Assembly: GCF_002879865.1 (NCBI RefSeq)
Contig: NZ_PNXY01000008.1
Coordinates: 186,001-250,000 of the forward strand
Length of the DNA: 64,000 bases
Reading direction: 5' to 3'
Source of the DNA: Paraburkholderia rhynchosiae
GTDB lineage: Bacteria > Pseudomonadota > Gammaproteobacteria > Burkholderiales > Burkholderiaceae
Shown here: positions 34,164 through 42,891 of the stretch, in pieces
How positions within the stretch are numbered: position 1 is the first letter of the stretch
How the letters are laid out: each line of letters begins with the position of its first letter
Translations under genes and position numbers: made by a program
The notes under the pieces: generated by a model
The model's database searches: none
The model's input: the letters and a program-made list of their open reading frames with translations, nothing else
What the model was told of the DNA's origin: nothing

Positions 34164-35450
34164 GTGTCCACCCTTGCTCTCAGTAAGTCCGGTTTGACGA
34201 AAACCCGCGTCATCACCGCCACGACCATCGGCACGGCGCTCGAATTCTACGACTTCACGATCTACAGCTTTTTCGCGATCCAGATCGGCCAGTTGTTCTT
34301 TCCGGGCGCGTCGCCAGTCAACCAGTTCCTGCTTTCGATCGGTGTATTCGGCGTCGGCTTCATCGTCCGGCCGCTCGGCGGCGTCGTGATCGGTGCGTAC
34401 GCGGACCGCGCGGGTCGCAAGAACGCGATGGTCCTCACTATCATGCTGATGGCGCTCAGTTGCGCGATGATCGCGTGCGCACCTACTTACGCGGTCGCGG
34501 GTTTCGTCGCGCCGCTGATCGTGCTCGTGGCGCGCCTGATTCAGGGCTTCGCGGCGGGCGGCGAGTTCGGACCCGGCACCACATTGCTGGTTGAGTACGC
34601 AACCGACGACACCCGCGCCTTCTTCGCAAGCTGGAACTTCGCGGCGACCGCTGCGGGGCTCGTGCTCGGCGCACTGGTGGCGACGCTCGTCAACGTGTTG
34701 TTGCCCAAGCAAGCGGTGCTCGAATGGGGCTGGCGCATTCCGTTCGTGCTCGGCATCGTCGCGGCGCCGGCCGGCATGCTGATCCGCAGGCGGCTCGAAG
34801 AAACCCTGCCGGGGCGCAAGCCTGGCGAAGCCGCGCCGCGGGGCGCGCTGAAGGCCGCGCTGACCACGCATCTGAAGCTGACGATTCTCGGCACCTTCGC
34901 CGAATTGGGTGGCTCGGTTTCCGTCTACATCACCGCGTTTTTTCTGCCGAGCCATGCGGTGCGCGCACTGCATCTTTCTTCCACGGCCGCGGTCATCTCG
35001 GGTATCGTCAGTTCGCTTGCCCTGTTCGTCGCGGCGCCGCTTACGGGCATGCTCGCGGATCGCTTCACCCGCAAGCGCGTACTCGTGATTTCGCGCGTGG
35101 TGATGCTGTTGCTCGTCTATCCGGCGTTCGCGTTTCTGAGCGCGCATCCGTCGATGGCCGCGCTGTGCATCGTATCCGCGTTGCTGGCCGTGTTCGTGTC
35201 AGGGCAGATCGTGCCGGTACTGGTGATGATTCCCGAGCTGTTCCCCAAGCATGTGCGCGCCACGGGGATTGCGTTGACCTACGTGGTGAGCGCATCGTTC
35301 TTTGGCGGGTTCTCGCCGTTTGTCGCAAGCTGGCTGATCGTGCGCACGGGCAATCCGCTTGCGCCAGCCTGGTATGTCGCCGCCGCGTGCGCGATTTCTC
35401 TCGTGCCGGTGATCTGGCTAAAAGACCGTACGGGCGAAGCGCTCGCCTGA
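34164..35450 (+). CDS. MFS transporter, metabolite:H+ symporter type
   Basis: 428-aa, twelve-helix major facilitator. The signature loop between helices 2 and 3 is visible as RPLGGVVIGAYADRAGRKNAM, and its second-half counterpart as GMLADRFTRKRV. ATTIGTALEFYDFTIYSFFA and RLIQGFAAGGEFGPG are typical of the MHS group, which takes up organic acids, betaine or amino acids with protons. The GTG at 34164 is chosen because earlier in-frame ATG codons sit inside the operator pair; the start is uncertain. The amidase begins 13 bp after the stop, so it supplies that enzyme's substrate by inference. Confidence 0.88.
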   Translation: MSTLALSKSGLTKTRVITATTIGTALEFYDFTIYSFFAIQIGQLFFPGASPVNQFLLSIGVFGVGFIVRPLGGVVIGAYADRAGRKNAMVLTIMLMALSCAMIACAPTYAVAGFVAPLIVLVARLIQGFAAGGEFGPGTTLLVEYATDDTRAFFASWNFAATAAGLVLGALVATLVNVLLPKQAVLEWGWRIPFVLGIVAAPAGMLIRRRLEETLPGRKPGEAAPRGALKAALTTHLKLTILGTFAELGGSVSVYITAFFLPSHAVRALHLSSTAAVISGIVSSLALFVAAPLTGMLADRFTRKRVLVISRVVMLLLVYPAFAFLSAHPSMAALCIVSALLAVFVSGQIVPVLVMIPELFPKHVRATGIALTYVVSASFFGGFSPFVASWLIVRTGNPLAPAWYVAAACAISLVPVIWLKDRTGEALA

Positions 35451-35463
35451 TGAGGACGAAGCA

Positions 35464-37005
35464 ATGAGCGAGAATGCAATGAGTCAAGACAACGAATTGC
35501 CCGGCCGCAGCGCGGTGCAATTGCGCCGGATGATCGGCGCGAAAGAGATCTCGCCGGTTGAATTACTCGAGGCGTGCATCGCGCGAATCGAAGCCGTGAA
35601 TCCCGCAGTCAACGCGATCACCGCGACGGATTTTCCGGCCGCGCGAGCTGCCGCGAAGCGCGCCGAAAAACAGGTGCTCGACGGCGAAATGTTGGGCCTG
35701 CTCCACGGCTTGCCGCTAGGCGTCAAGGATCTGGAAAACACAGCCGGACTACTAACGACCTACGGCTCGCCGATGTCGCGCGGCAACGTCCCCACGCACG
35801 ACGTGGTGCTTGTCGAGCGCCTGCGCGCCGCCGGCGCAATCGTCACCGCCAAGACCAATGTGCCGGAACTCGGCGCGGGTGCCAACACCCGCAATCCGGT
35901 ATGGGGTGCGACCGGCAATCCATTCAATACCGCGTTGAATGCGGGCGGCTCGTCGGGCGGGTCTGCCGCCGCGCTGGCGTGCGACATGCTGCCCGTCTGC
36001 ACCGGCTCGGACACCGGCGGATCGTTGCGCATTCCGGCTTCGAAATGTGGCGTGGTGGGCTTTCGTCCGACGCCGGGGCTCGTGCCGAACTCCCGCAAAG
36101 TGCTGGGCTGGACGCCGATCTCGGTGGTGGGTCCAATGGGCCGCACCGTCGCCGAAGCGTGCCTGCAGCTTGCTGCCACGGCCGGCCTATCCGCGGGCGA
36201 TCCGCTAAGTTTTACCGTCGATCCGCTCAGCTTCGCAACACCCGCCGACGTCGATCCCGGCTCTCTGCGGGTGGGCTGGACCGAAGACTTCGGCAGTTGC
36301 GACGTCGACGCATCCATCCGCCAGGTGTTCCGCGAGCGCATTGCGCTCATCGCGCCGTCGTTCCGTTCATGCGAAGAAGTGAGCTTCGATCTCGGCGACG
36401 TGCACCGCTGTTTCGACGTGATCCGCGCGGAGAGCTTCGTCGCCGGTTTGCACGATGCCTATGCGCGCGACCCGAAGCAGCTTGGTCCGAACACGCGCGC
36501 CAACTATGAACTCGGCGCAAGCATGAGCCTCACGGATAGCGCGTGGGCGCAAGCTGAACAGACGCGCATCTTCAAACGCTTTCAGAACGCATTCCAGGAA
36601 TACGACGTGATCCTGTCGCCGACTACGCCGGTGTCGCCGTTTCCATGGCAGCAGTTATACGCCGCGCAAATCGATGGACGCGAGCAGGACAACTATTACC
36701 GCTGGCTCGCGCTCACCTATGTCGTCACGCTGACGACGCATCCGGCCGTATCGCTGCCATGCGGCCTGGATGATGCGGGCATGCCATTCGGGTTGCAGAT
36801 CGTCGGGCCGTTTCATGGCGACCGCAAAACGCTCGCTGTCGCGCACGCAATGGAACAGGTCTTCGCGCAGTCGCCGGTGTTGCGACGGCCGCGTCCCGAC
36901 CTGTCGAAGCTCACGAAGCCGGATGCATCGCTGAAATCGATCGTGACCTCGCCTCCTATTCTGAATGAGTCCGGCTCCAACGGCTCCGGACTCTCAGCGG
37001 TTTAA
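35464..37005 (+). CDS. Amidase-signature family amidohydrolase
   Basis: 513-aa cytoplasmic amidase with the complete Ser-cisSer-Lys triad: Lys88 in LPLGVKDLENTAG, the cis-Ser in NAGGSSGGSAAA (about 163) and nucleophile Ser187 in TGSDTGGSLRIP. GAGGA precedes the ATG at 35464; an ATG five codons later is also possible. It sits between an uptake transporter and a DadA-like oxidase (3 bp gap). An amide of an amino acid or amine would be hydrolysed and the product oxidised. The substrate cannot be read from the sequence. Confidence 0.92.
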   Translation: MSENAMSQDNELPGRSAVQLRRMIGAKEISPVELLEACIARIEAVNPAVNAITATDFPAARAAAKRAEKQVLDGEMLGLLHGLPLGVKDLENTAGLLTTYGSPMSRGNVPTHDVVLVERLRAAGAIVTAKTNVPELGAGANTRNPVWGATGNPFNTALNAGGSSGGSAAALACDMLPVCTGSDTGGSLRIPASKCGVVGFRPTPGLVPNSRKVLGWTPISVVGPMGRTVAEACLQLAATAGLSAGDPLSFTVDPLSFATPADVDPGSLRVGWTEDFGSCDVDASIRQVFRERIALIAPSFRSCEEVSFDLGDVHRCFDVIRAESFVAGLHDAYARDPKQLGPNTRANYELGASMSLTDSAWAQAEQTRIFKRFQNAFQEYDVILSPTTPVSPFPWQQLYAAQIDGREQDNYYRWLALTYVVTLTTHPAVSLPCGLDDAGMPFGLQIVGPFHGDRKTLAVAHAMEQVFAQSPVLRRPRPDLSKLTKPDASLKSIVTSPPILNESGSNGSGLSAV

Positions 37006-37008
37006 CAG

Positions 37009-38250
37009 ATGACTGCAATCAAATTCGATACCGTGGTCCTAGGCGCCGGCATTGTCGGCGTGTGCGTGGCCGTGCATCTGCAAAAACGCGGCCGCCAGGT
37101 CGCGCTTGTGGACCGCAAGCCGCCCGGCAACGAGACATCGTTCGGCAACGCCGGATTGATCCAGCGCGAAGGCGTCTATCCATATGCATTTCCGCGCGGA
37201 CTCGGTGCCCTTCTTCGCTATGCGCGCAACCAGTCGCTCGACGTGCGTTATCACGCCGATGCGCTCTTCCATGCCGCGCCGTTCCTGTGGAAATACTGGC
37301 GCAATTCCGACCCGGCGAAACACGCCGCAATCGCGAAGTCGTATTCGACGCTAATCGAACACTGTGTGACCGAGCACTGCGCATTGGCTGCCGGTGCGCA
37401 AGCGAGCGCGTTGCTGCGCCCCACCGGCTGGATCAAGGTGTTTCGTAGCAGCGCGGCTCAAGACGCCGAAACACGGCTCGCGGAGCAGTGGCGCCGCGAA
37501 TATGGCGTCGAGTTCGAATTGCTCGACGCCGCTCGCTTGCAGCAGGCGGAACCCGATCTCGACACGGCATTGCAAGGCGGCCTGCGTTATACGCAATCCG
37601 ATTCGGTGAGCGACCCGAACGCGCTCGTCACGGCCTATGCGAAATACTTCGAGACACTGGGCGGACGCTTTTTCACCGGCGATGCCAACACGCTTCGCGA
37701 TGGCTGGGAAGTCACCACGGACGCGGGCACGATCGCGGCTTCATCGGTGGTGGTGGCATTGGGGCCGTGGTCCGACGGCGTGAGCTCGCGGCTCGGCTAT
37801 CGGCTGCCGCTCGGCGTCAAGCGCGGCTATCACATGCACTATGCGCCGCGGGCAGGAGCGCGCCTCAATCATCCGGTACTGGACGTTGAAAAGGGCTATC
37901 TGCTCGCTCCCATGGCGCGCGGCATTCGCTTGACGACCGGCGCGGAAATCGCACTGCTCGATGCGCCGGAAACGCCTACGCAACTGGCCGCCGTCGAACC
38001 GATTGCACGCACACTGTTCCCATTGGATAAACGTCTGGACGCTCAGCCGTGGATGGGCGCGCGTCCTTGCACGCCCGACATGATGCCGGTCATCGGCCGA
38101 GCTGAAAAACATCGGGGCTTATGGTTCGCATTCGGCCACGCGCATCACGGACTCACGTTAGGCCCGGTGACGGGGCGCCTGATCGCAGAAATGATGACAG
38201 GTGAAGAAACGCTCGTGGACCCGCGTCCATTCAGAGTAGACAGGTTCTAG
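37009..38250 (+). CDS. FAD-dependent oxidoreductase, DadA-like amino-acid dehydrogenase
   Basis: 413-aa flavoprotein of the D-amino-acid oxidase/DadA family. The ADP-binding motif is TVVLGAGIVGVCVAVHL at residues 8-24, followed by VDRKPPGNETSFGNAGLIQ, the DadA flavin loop. The C-terminal FAD motif is GLWFAFGHAHHGLTLGPVTG. The stop of the amidase is 3 bp upstream, so it is the last enzyme of the uptake-amidase-oxidase operon. Oxidative deamination of the amidase product is the likely step. Its electron acceptor is unknown. Confidence 0.92.
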   Translation: MTAIKFDTVVLGAGIVGVCVAVHLQKRGRQVALVDRKPPGNETSFGNAGLIQREGVYPYAFPRGLGALLRYARNQSLDVRYHADALFHAAPFLWKYWRNSDPAKHAAIAKSYSTLIEHCVTEHCALAAGAQASALLRPTGWIKVFRSSAAQDAETRLAEQWRREYGVEFELLDAARLQQAEPDLDTALQGGLRYTQSDSVSDPNALVTAYAKYFETLGGRFFTGDANTLRDGWEVTTDAGTIAASSVVVALGPWSDGVSSRLGYRLPLGVKRGYHMHYAPRAGARLNHPVLDVEKGYLLAPMARGIRLTTGAEIALLDAPETPTQLAAVEPIARTLFPLDKRLDAQPWMGARPCTPDMMPVIGRAEKHRGLWFAFGHAHHGLTLGPVTGRLIAEMMTGEETLVDPRPFRVDRF

Positions 38251-38339
38251 CGCAGGACATAAACGTGAGTGGCCTTGCCGCTTTGTTGGGTCGCATTGTT
38301 GTACGGATGCCGGCTCGTGCCGGCATCGTGCCGCTCCCT

Positions 38340-38612
38340 TCAATGAAGCGGTTGTAGCGCAGTCCATCGCGTCCAACCGCCTTCACTCTCTTCGACACTG
38401 ATACGCAACGCACGCGAACCGTCGTCGAAAATCAGCGACTCGGTACGGCATGCCTTGATATCGGGAACATCGCGCGCACCCACGAAGCCTAGCTCGCGCT
38501 TGAACGACAGATTTCCTTCACGCAATACGCCGAGATAAATCGGCTCGCCTTCGTCGACTGGCTGAACTGCGCAACGGTTCAACAGCACTGCAGCGATTTC
38601 CGCATCACACAT
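38340..38612 (-). CDS. Hypothetical 90-aa protein
   Basis: Small soluble protein with no signal peptide, membrane segment or known motif. It begins MCDAEIAAVLLNRCAVQPVD and ends with a Trp-rich segment (GGWTRWTALQPLH). A good AGGAGAG ribosome binding site precedes the ATG at 38612, which supports it as a real gene. It stands alone between the oxidoreductase 3' end and the GGDEF-EAL gene. I do not recognise the family. Confidence 0.65.
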   Translation of the reverse strand: MCDAEIAAVLLNRCAVQPVDEGEPIYLGVLREGNLSFKRELGFVGARDVPDIKACRTESLIFDDGSRALRISVEESEGGWTRWTALQPLH

Positions 38613-38726
38613 GGTCTCTCTCCTGACTTATACAACGCCGCTCGATCTGGCGGCACACAGGCTCGTCTTCTTTATGGAGTCATTCTAGAAGGCACGGCCA
38701 AAAACTCTATTTTTATTTCGGATACC

Positions 38727-40172
38727 TTATTTTGACAAACGACGTCGTCTATTTAAGCGACTGGCGCGCGACAACACGCCGGCAAGGTCGGCTGCGCTGC
38801 CCGGGCGATTGAACAGATAGCCTTGCAGCATGTCGCAGCCCATCTCGCATAGCGCCGTAGCCTGCTCTTCGGTTTCCACGCCTTCCGCCGTCACGCACAT
38901 ACCGCACGCGTGGGCCATCTTTACGAGCGCATGCGTGATGGCGAGCGAATCCGTATCGCGCGGCAAGCCAGCAACAAACGAGCGATCGATCTTCAGGCTA
39001 TGCAGCGGGAAACGCTTGAGATACGACAGCGATGCGTAGCCGGTGCCGAAGTCGTCGACCGCAAGCTTGACGCCAAGCGTCGCAAGCGCCGCGGTGGTTG
39101 CACGCACGGCAGCATCATCCGGCATCAGCATGCCCTCGGTGATTTCGAGTTGCAGCGCCGATGCTTCGAGGCCGCTGTTCGCGAGACAGGCAGCGACCTG
39201 CCGCACGAGGCGCTCGTTGAACTGGACCGGAGAGATGTTCACCGACACCGCAAAGCTCGGCGCGATACTCCAGCGCCAATCCGCGGCCTGGGCACACGCT
39301 TGTTCCAGCACCCAATCGCCGATGCTTTCCATCAATCCCGCTTCTTCTGCGACCGGTATGAACTCGGCGGGCGCAACGTCGCCAAGCTCGCTGCTGCTCC
39401 AACGCAGCAAGACTTCAGCGCCTATCGTTTCGCGCGACGCAGCGTCGATCACGGCCTGATACGCAAGCTTCAGTTCGCCGGCGCTCAACGCATGGTGCAA
39501 CAGTTCTTCTATCCGGAAGCGGCGTTGCACATCCTCTTGCACGTCGCCCGTGAAAATGCGCAGCCTGCCAGGGCCGCACAGCTTCCCGCGACGCATCGCC
39601 GAGCCGGCATCGCGCATCAACGCGGCGGCATCGCGAGGCTCGCCGTTGGAAAGCGCAACGCCCACCGACGCGCTCACGCGGTACTCATGGCCCCCGATCA
39701 CAAACGGCTCCCTGAACAATGCAAGCACGTGTTGCGCGAACGCGGTCAGCGTCGAAGCATCGCCATGATCATCGGCGACGATCACGAACTCGTCGCCGCC
39801 GATACGCGCGAGCAGGTCGTCCTGATCGATCGAGCCCGCGAGCCGCTGCGCGACGCTGCGCAAGACGCGGTCGCCGAGATCGTAGCCGGCAATATCGTTG
39901 ATCTTGCTGAAGCCATCGAGATTGACGATCAACACCGCCACGCGCGCGGCGTGCGCCGATTTCAGCAACTGCTGAGCGCGCCCGACTGCGTACGCCCGGT
40001 TGTGCACACCGGTGAGGGAATCGACAAACGACGAGCAGCCGGCGTGTCCCCCAGATACCGCAGCCGCCACGTCAATGTCGTGCGGATAATGCGCCGATGA
40101 TGTATCCCCGCAAGAGAGGCGCTTTACAACACCGGCAGAAGTTGCCGCGGGCATGAGGGCTTGCTCAGTCAT
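38727..40172 (-). CDS. GGDEF-EAL cyclic-di-GMP signalling protein
   Basis: 481 aa: a short N-terminus without a sensor domain, a GGDEF domain (about 45-215) and an EAL domain (about 225-470). The cyclase motif is intact (LLARIGGDEFVIVA). The EAL motif reads IGAEVLLRW, an EVL variant found in active phosphodiesterases. Other catalytic marks are present: VNISPVQF, LEITEGML, VDDFGTGYASLSYLKRFP, LKIDRSFV and TAEGVETEEQA. Both synthesis and breakdown of c-di-GMP are possible; phosphodiesterase activity looks most complete. No membrane helix, so it is cytoplasmic. Confidence 0.93.
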   Translation of the reverse strand: MTEQALMPAATSAGVVKRLSCGDTSSAHYPHDIDVAAAVSGGHAGCSSFVDSLTGVHNRAYAVGRAQQLLKSAHAARVAVLIVNLDGFSKINDIAGYDLGDRVLRSVAQRLAGSIDQDDLLARIGGDEFVIVADDHGDASTLTAFAQHVLALFREPFVIGGHEYRVSASVGVALSNGEPRDAAALMRDAGSAMRRGKLCGPGRLRIFTGDVQEDVQRRFRIEELLHHALSAGELKLAYQAVIDAASRETIGAEVLLRWSSSELGDVAPAEFIPVAEEAGLMESIGDWVLEQACAQAADWRWSIAPSFAVSVNISPVQFNERLVRQVAACLANSGLEASALQLEITEGMLMPDDAAVRATTAALATLGVKLAVDDFGTGYASLSYLKRFPLHSLKIDRSFVAGLPRDTDSLAITHALVKMAHACGMCVTAEGVETEEQATALCEMGCDMLQGYLFNRPGSAADLAGVLSRASRLNRRRRLSK

Positions 40173-40468
40173 CTTTACCCTCCTATGCTAATAACATTCA
40201 AGACCGGCGCGCGGTGTTCGAGGCGCTGACGCAGCCCGGACATTCAATCTGGATAACCTGTTTTATACACTTAGCGAACCGCATAACCGTCAGGACTACC
40301 GAGGGCAGAACTTGCAGCACGATGAGATGAACGATCAGGCACTGCAACGTTGTGAGCGTGCCTCCACAATATTCCGGCATAGCCCGCTTGAGAACGGCTC
40401 GCGTTGATGAACGCGTAAAGCAAAGGCAAACGCCTTACCGCATGCCGTCGCGAAGTTGCAGGCCACAC
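40173..40468. other. 296-bp spacer without a credible gene
   Basis: This region lies between the divergent GGDEF-EAL gene and the LysR remnant. Codons in frame with the remnant extend upstream to 40352 but show no LysR-like sequence. It may be old regulatory DNA of the former LysR gene. No dyad I would defend. Confidence 0.4.
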
Positions 40469-40816
40469 ATGAAGATTCATCAACTACGCACTCTCACCGC
40501 GATTACGGATGCGGGCAGCATTCACTTTCTGCACTCGCTGACCGTCGCTATCGCGCTGTTGAAGCGCACGGACATGATCAGCAATTTTCCGTGGCCGCTC
40601 ATAGAACTATGCGCGGCGCGTGACGGCCTATGCGCGATTCCGCTGCGGGAAGAACTCGAAGATTCCACGGTGGGCATCATCAGGCGCACAGGCGAGCCGT
40701 CGGACACCGCTTCGCGTTGCTTTATCGATTGTCTGATCGAGACGATCCGCGACGAATCGTGGGCCCGGACATTGGAAATTCGCCGGGCAATGCAATCGGT
40801 AGAAGTACTCGTATAG
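40469..40816 (+). pseudogene. LysR-family regulator remnant with an in-frame internal deletion
   Basis: 115 aa instead of about 310. The first ~18 residues (MKIHQLRTLTAITDAGSI) are the start of a LysR helix-turn-helix. The sequence then jumps to HFLHSLTVAIALLKRTDMIS and SNFPWPLIELCAARDGLCAI, typical of the C-terminal effector-domain segment of TsaR-like LysR proteins (CFIDCLIETI near the end). The middle, about 190 residues including the recognition helix, is missing, yet the frame is kept. It cannot bind DNA as a LysR protein. Best read as a decayed gene. Confidence 0.75.
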
Positions 40817-40842
40817 AGGATAGATCCGCTTCAGCAAAGCGA

Positions 40843-40870
40843 GCGCCGCGAGCGCAACAGCTCGCGGCGC
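40843..40870. terminator. Perfect 11-bp hairpin between the LysR remnant and mctP
   Basis: GCGCCGCGAGC (40843-40853) pairs perfectly with GCTCGCGGCGC (40860-40870) around a six-base loop GCAACA. It lies 18 bp beyond the mctP stop on the minus strand. There is only a weak T run (TTTGC) after it on that strand, so termination efficiency is uncertain. Confidence 0.55.
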
Positions 40871-40888
40871 CGGTGAGTCAGAACGCGA

Positions 40889-42370
40889 TCAGACGGCAGC
40901 AGCCACTCGTCGCGGCGACACGGCGGATACCGCAAACGTCACGGCGACATTCACCACCAGTGCGATCAGGCCGATATAAACCGGATACACCGCGTCGCCG
41001 AGATGCAACGCGAACACTGGCTTGAGCCCTTGCGAAATCGCGAGGCCGGTGCCGAGCACGATGCCGACGAGCCAGCCGATGAACAGACCCGGCGTGTTGA
41101 GGCGCCGCGTGTACAGCGAGAACACGATAGCCGGGAAGATCTGCAGGATCCACACGCCACCGAGCAATTGCAGGTCGATCGCATATTGCGTCGGCAGGAA
41201 CACGATAAACAGCAACGCGCCGAACTTCACCACCAGCGACACGATTTTCGCGTTCGCCGCTTCGGCTTCAGGCGTGATATTCGGCGACACCAACGGACGC
41301 CACAAATTGCGCGTGAACAGATTGGCCGCGCCGATCGACATGATGGCTGCCGGGACCAACGCGCTAATTGCGATCGCCGCCGCCGCAAAGCCGACGAACC
41401 ACGACGGGAACAGCGTGTTGAAAAGCGCCGGCACCATATCCGAAGCCGACTTGACATGCACGCCGGCCGCAATCGCCATATAGCCGAGCAACGCGATCAG
41501 ACCTAGCAGCAGCGTATAAGCCGGCAGGAAGATCGCATTCTTGCGCACCGTCGTTGCGGACGATGACGACAGCACTGCCGTCATCGTATGCGGATACATG
41601 AAAGCCGCGAGCGCCGACCCCAAGGCGAGCGATGCATAAGCGGTGAATTGCGTCGGCTTCAGGATGATGCCGGTTGCGCCGCCCTTCGCCTTGAAATACG
41701 TATCGGCTGCGTCGAACACATGCGCGTAGCCGCCGAGCTTCGCCGGAATCAGCCACACCGCCGCGATCACGACGATATAGATCATGATGTCCTTCACGAA
41801 CGCGATCATGGCCGGAGCGCGCAAGCCGCTTGCATACGTATAGAGCGCGAGAATCACGAAGGCGACGATCAACGGCAGTTCGCCAGTCACGCCGAGACCC
41901 TTGATCACCACTTGCATGCCGACCAGTTGCAGCGCGATATACGGCATCGTCGCGACAATGCCGGTTATCGCGACCGCTGCCGGGAACCACTTGCCGCCGT
42001 ATTCGCCCTGCACGTAGTCTGCTGCCGTAATGTGGTTCTTCGCATGCGCGACCTTCCACAGTTTTGGCATTACAGCGAACACGAACGGGTAAACGATGAT
42101 CGTGTACGGCAGCGCGAAGAAACCATAAGCGCCCACGGAATACACGAGCGCGGGCACCGCGATCACCGTATAGGCCGTGTAGAAGTCGCCGCCAACGAGG
42201 AACCACGAAATGACCGTACCGAACTGCCGGCCGCCGAGGCCCCACTCGTGCAATTGCGTGAGGTCGCCACGTTTCCAGCGCGCGGCAAAGAAACCGATCA
42301 CCGTGACAAGAACAAAGAACGCGATGAAGACGGTCATCGCCACCGGATTGACGGGATTCAGATCGCTCAT
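40889..42370 (-). CDS. mctP: Monocarboxylate/sodium:solute symporter (MctP type)
   Basis: 493-aa, about 13 membrane helices, sodium:solute symporter family. Family marks are TQLHEWGLGGRQFGTVISWF near the N-terminus, LVGGDFYTAYTVIAVPALVY, ITAADYVQGEYGGKW and the MYPHTMTAVLSSSSA segment. It is preceded, in 4-bp overlap, by a DUF3311 small membrane protein, and faces a sensor kinase/response regulator pair. This combination corresponds to MctP with MctSR of Rhizobium, which takes up lactate, pyruvate and similar acids. The substrate here is by analogy. Confidence 0.9.
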   Translation of the reverse strand: MSDLNPVNPVAMTVFIAFFVLVTVIGFFAARWKRGDLTQLHEWGLGGRQFGTVISWFLVGGDFYTAYTVIAVPALVYSVGAYGFFALPYTIIVYPFVFAVMPKLWKVAHAKNHITAADYVQGEYGGKWFPAAVAITGIVATMPYIALQLVGMQVVIKGLGVTGELPLIVAFVILALYTYASGLRAPAMIAFVKDIMIYIVVIAAVWLIPAKLGGYAHVFDAADTYFKAKGGATGIILKPTQFTAYASLALGSALAAFMYPHTMTAVLSSSSATTVRKNAIFLPAYTLLLGLIALLGYMAIAAGVHVKSASDMVPALFNTLFPSWFVGFAAAAIAISALVPAAIMSIGAANLFTRNLWRPLVSPNITPEAEAANAKIVSLVVKFGALLFIVFLPTQYAIDLQLLGGVWILQIFPAIVFSLYTRRLNTPGLFIGWLVGIVLGTGLAISQGLKPVFALHLGDAVYPVYIGLIALVVNVAVTFAVSAVSPRRVAAAV

Positions 42371-42564
42371 TTGACACCTCGGTACACGACGTAAATCAGT
42401 AGCGAGGTCAACGGCACCCACAAGAACTGATACCAGTAGAAGAACGGAAAACCAGCGAACGACGGACGTGTGTCGTTATAGAACGGCAACCATAAAAGCG
42501 CGATATACGGGAGCAAAAGAATGAGCCATAGCCATGACCGGCCGGCGGATGGGGAGGTCTCCAT
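42367..42564 (-). CDS. DUF3311 small membrane protein
   Basis: 65 aa with two hydrophobic helices (LWLILLLPYIALLWLPF and FYWYQFLWVPLTSLLIYVVY), the DUF3311 plan. It ends in an ATGA overlap with mctP and starts after AGGAGA. DUF3311 proteins accompany sodium:solute symporters of this class and are thought to be small accessory subunits; no function is proven. Confidence 0.9.
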   Translation of the reverse strand: METSPSAGRSWLWLILLLPYIALLWLPFYNDTRPSFAGFPFFYWYQFLWVPLTSLLIYVVYRGVK

Positions 42565-42891
42565 GTACTTCTCCTAGGTCTATTATTGACACCGCGCGTC
42601 CGGACTCGTGGTCCGGCACGCGGAAACCCGGTACCTGGTATCAGTTGCAATACCTGATGCAACACCGGAAGCTGCTTTTGCGCAGTGCTAAGGTCCAATG
42701 AGCCCGAGCATTAACAAGCCCCAGCCCAGAACGTTCATACGAATTGCGCACCGGCATGGCGGCGAAAGCGGCCCGCAAGACGCACTACGCCGCGGGGATG
42801 TAGTATTCGCCTTCGTAAGCGTCCTCACAAGCGCGCAACTACGTAAGCCGGCTACGTATTACTACGTAGCCCACCGGCCGACTTTTCAACG
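42565..42891. promoter_or_regulatory. Divergent spacer DUF3311-mctP / sensor kinase with CTACGTA repeats
   Basis: CTACGTA occurs three times just before the kinase gene (42839-42845, 42852-42858, 42862-42868). A dyad CCGGAC-TCGTG-GTCCGG sits at 42600-42616, and GGTAT...ATACC at 42637-42654. These are candidate sites for the adjacent NarL-type response regulator and the promoters of both operons. No gene in the spacer. Confidence 0.45.
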
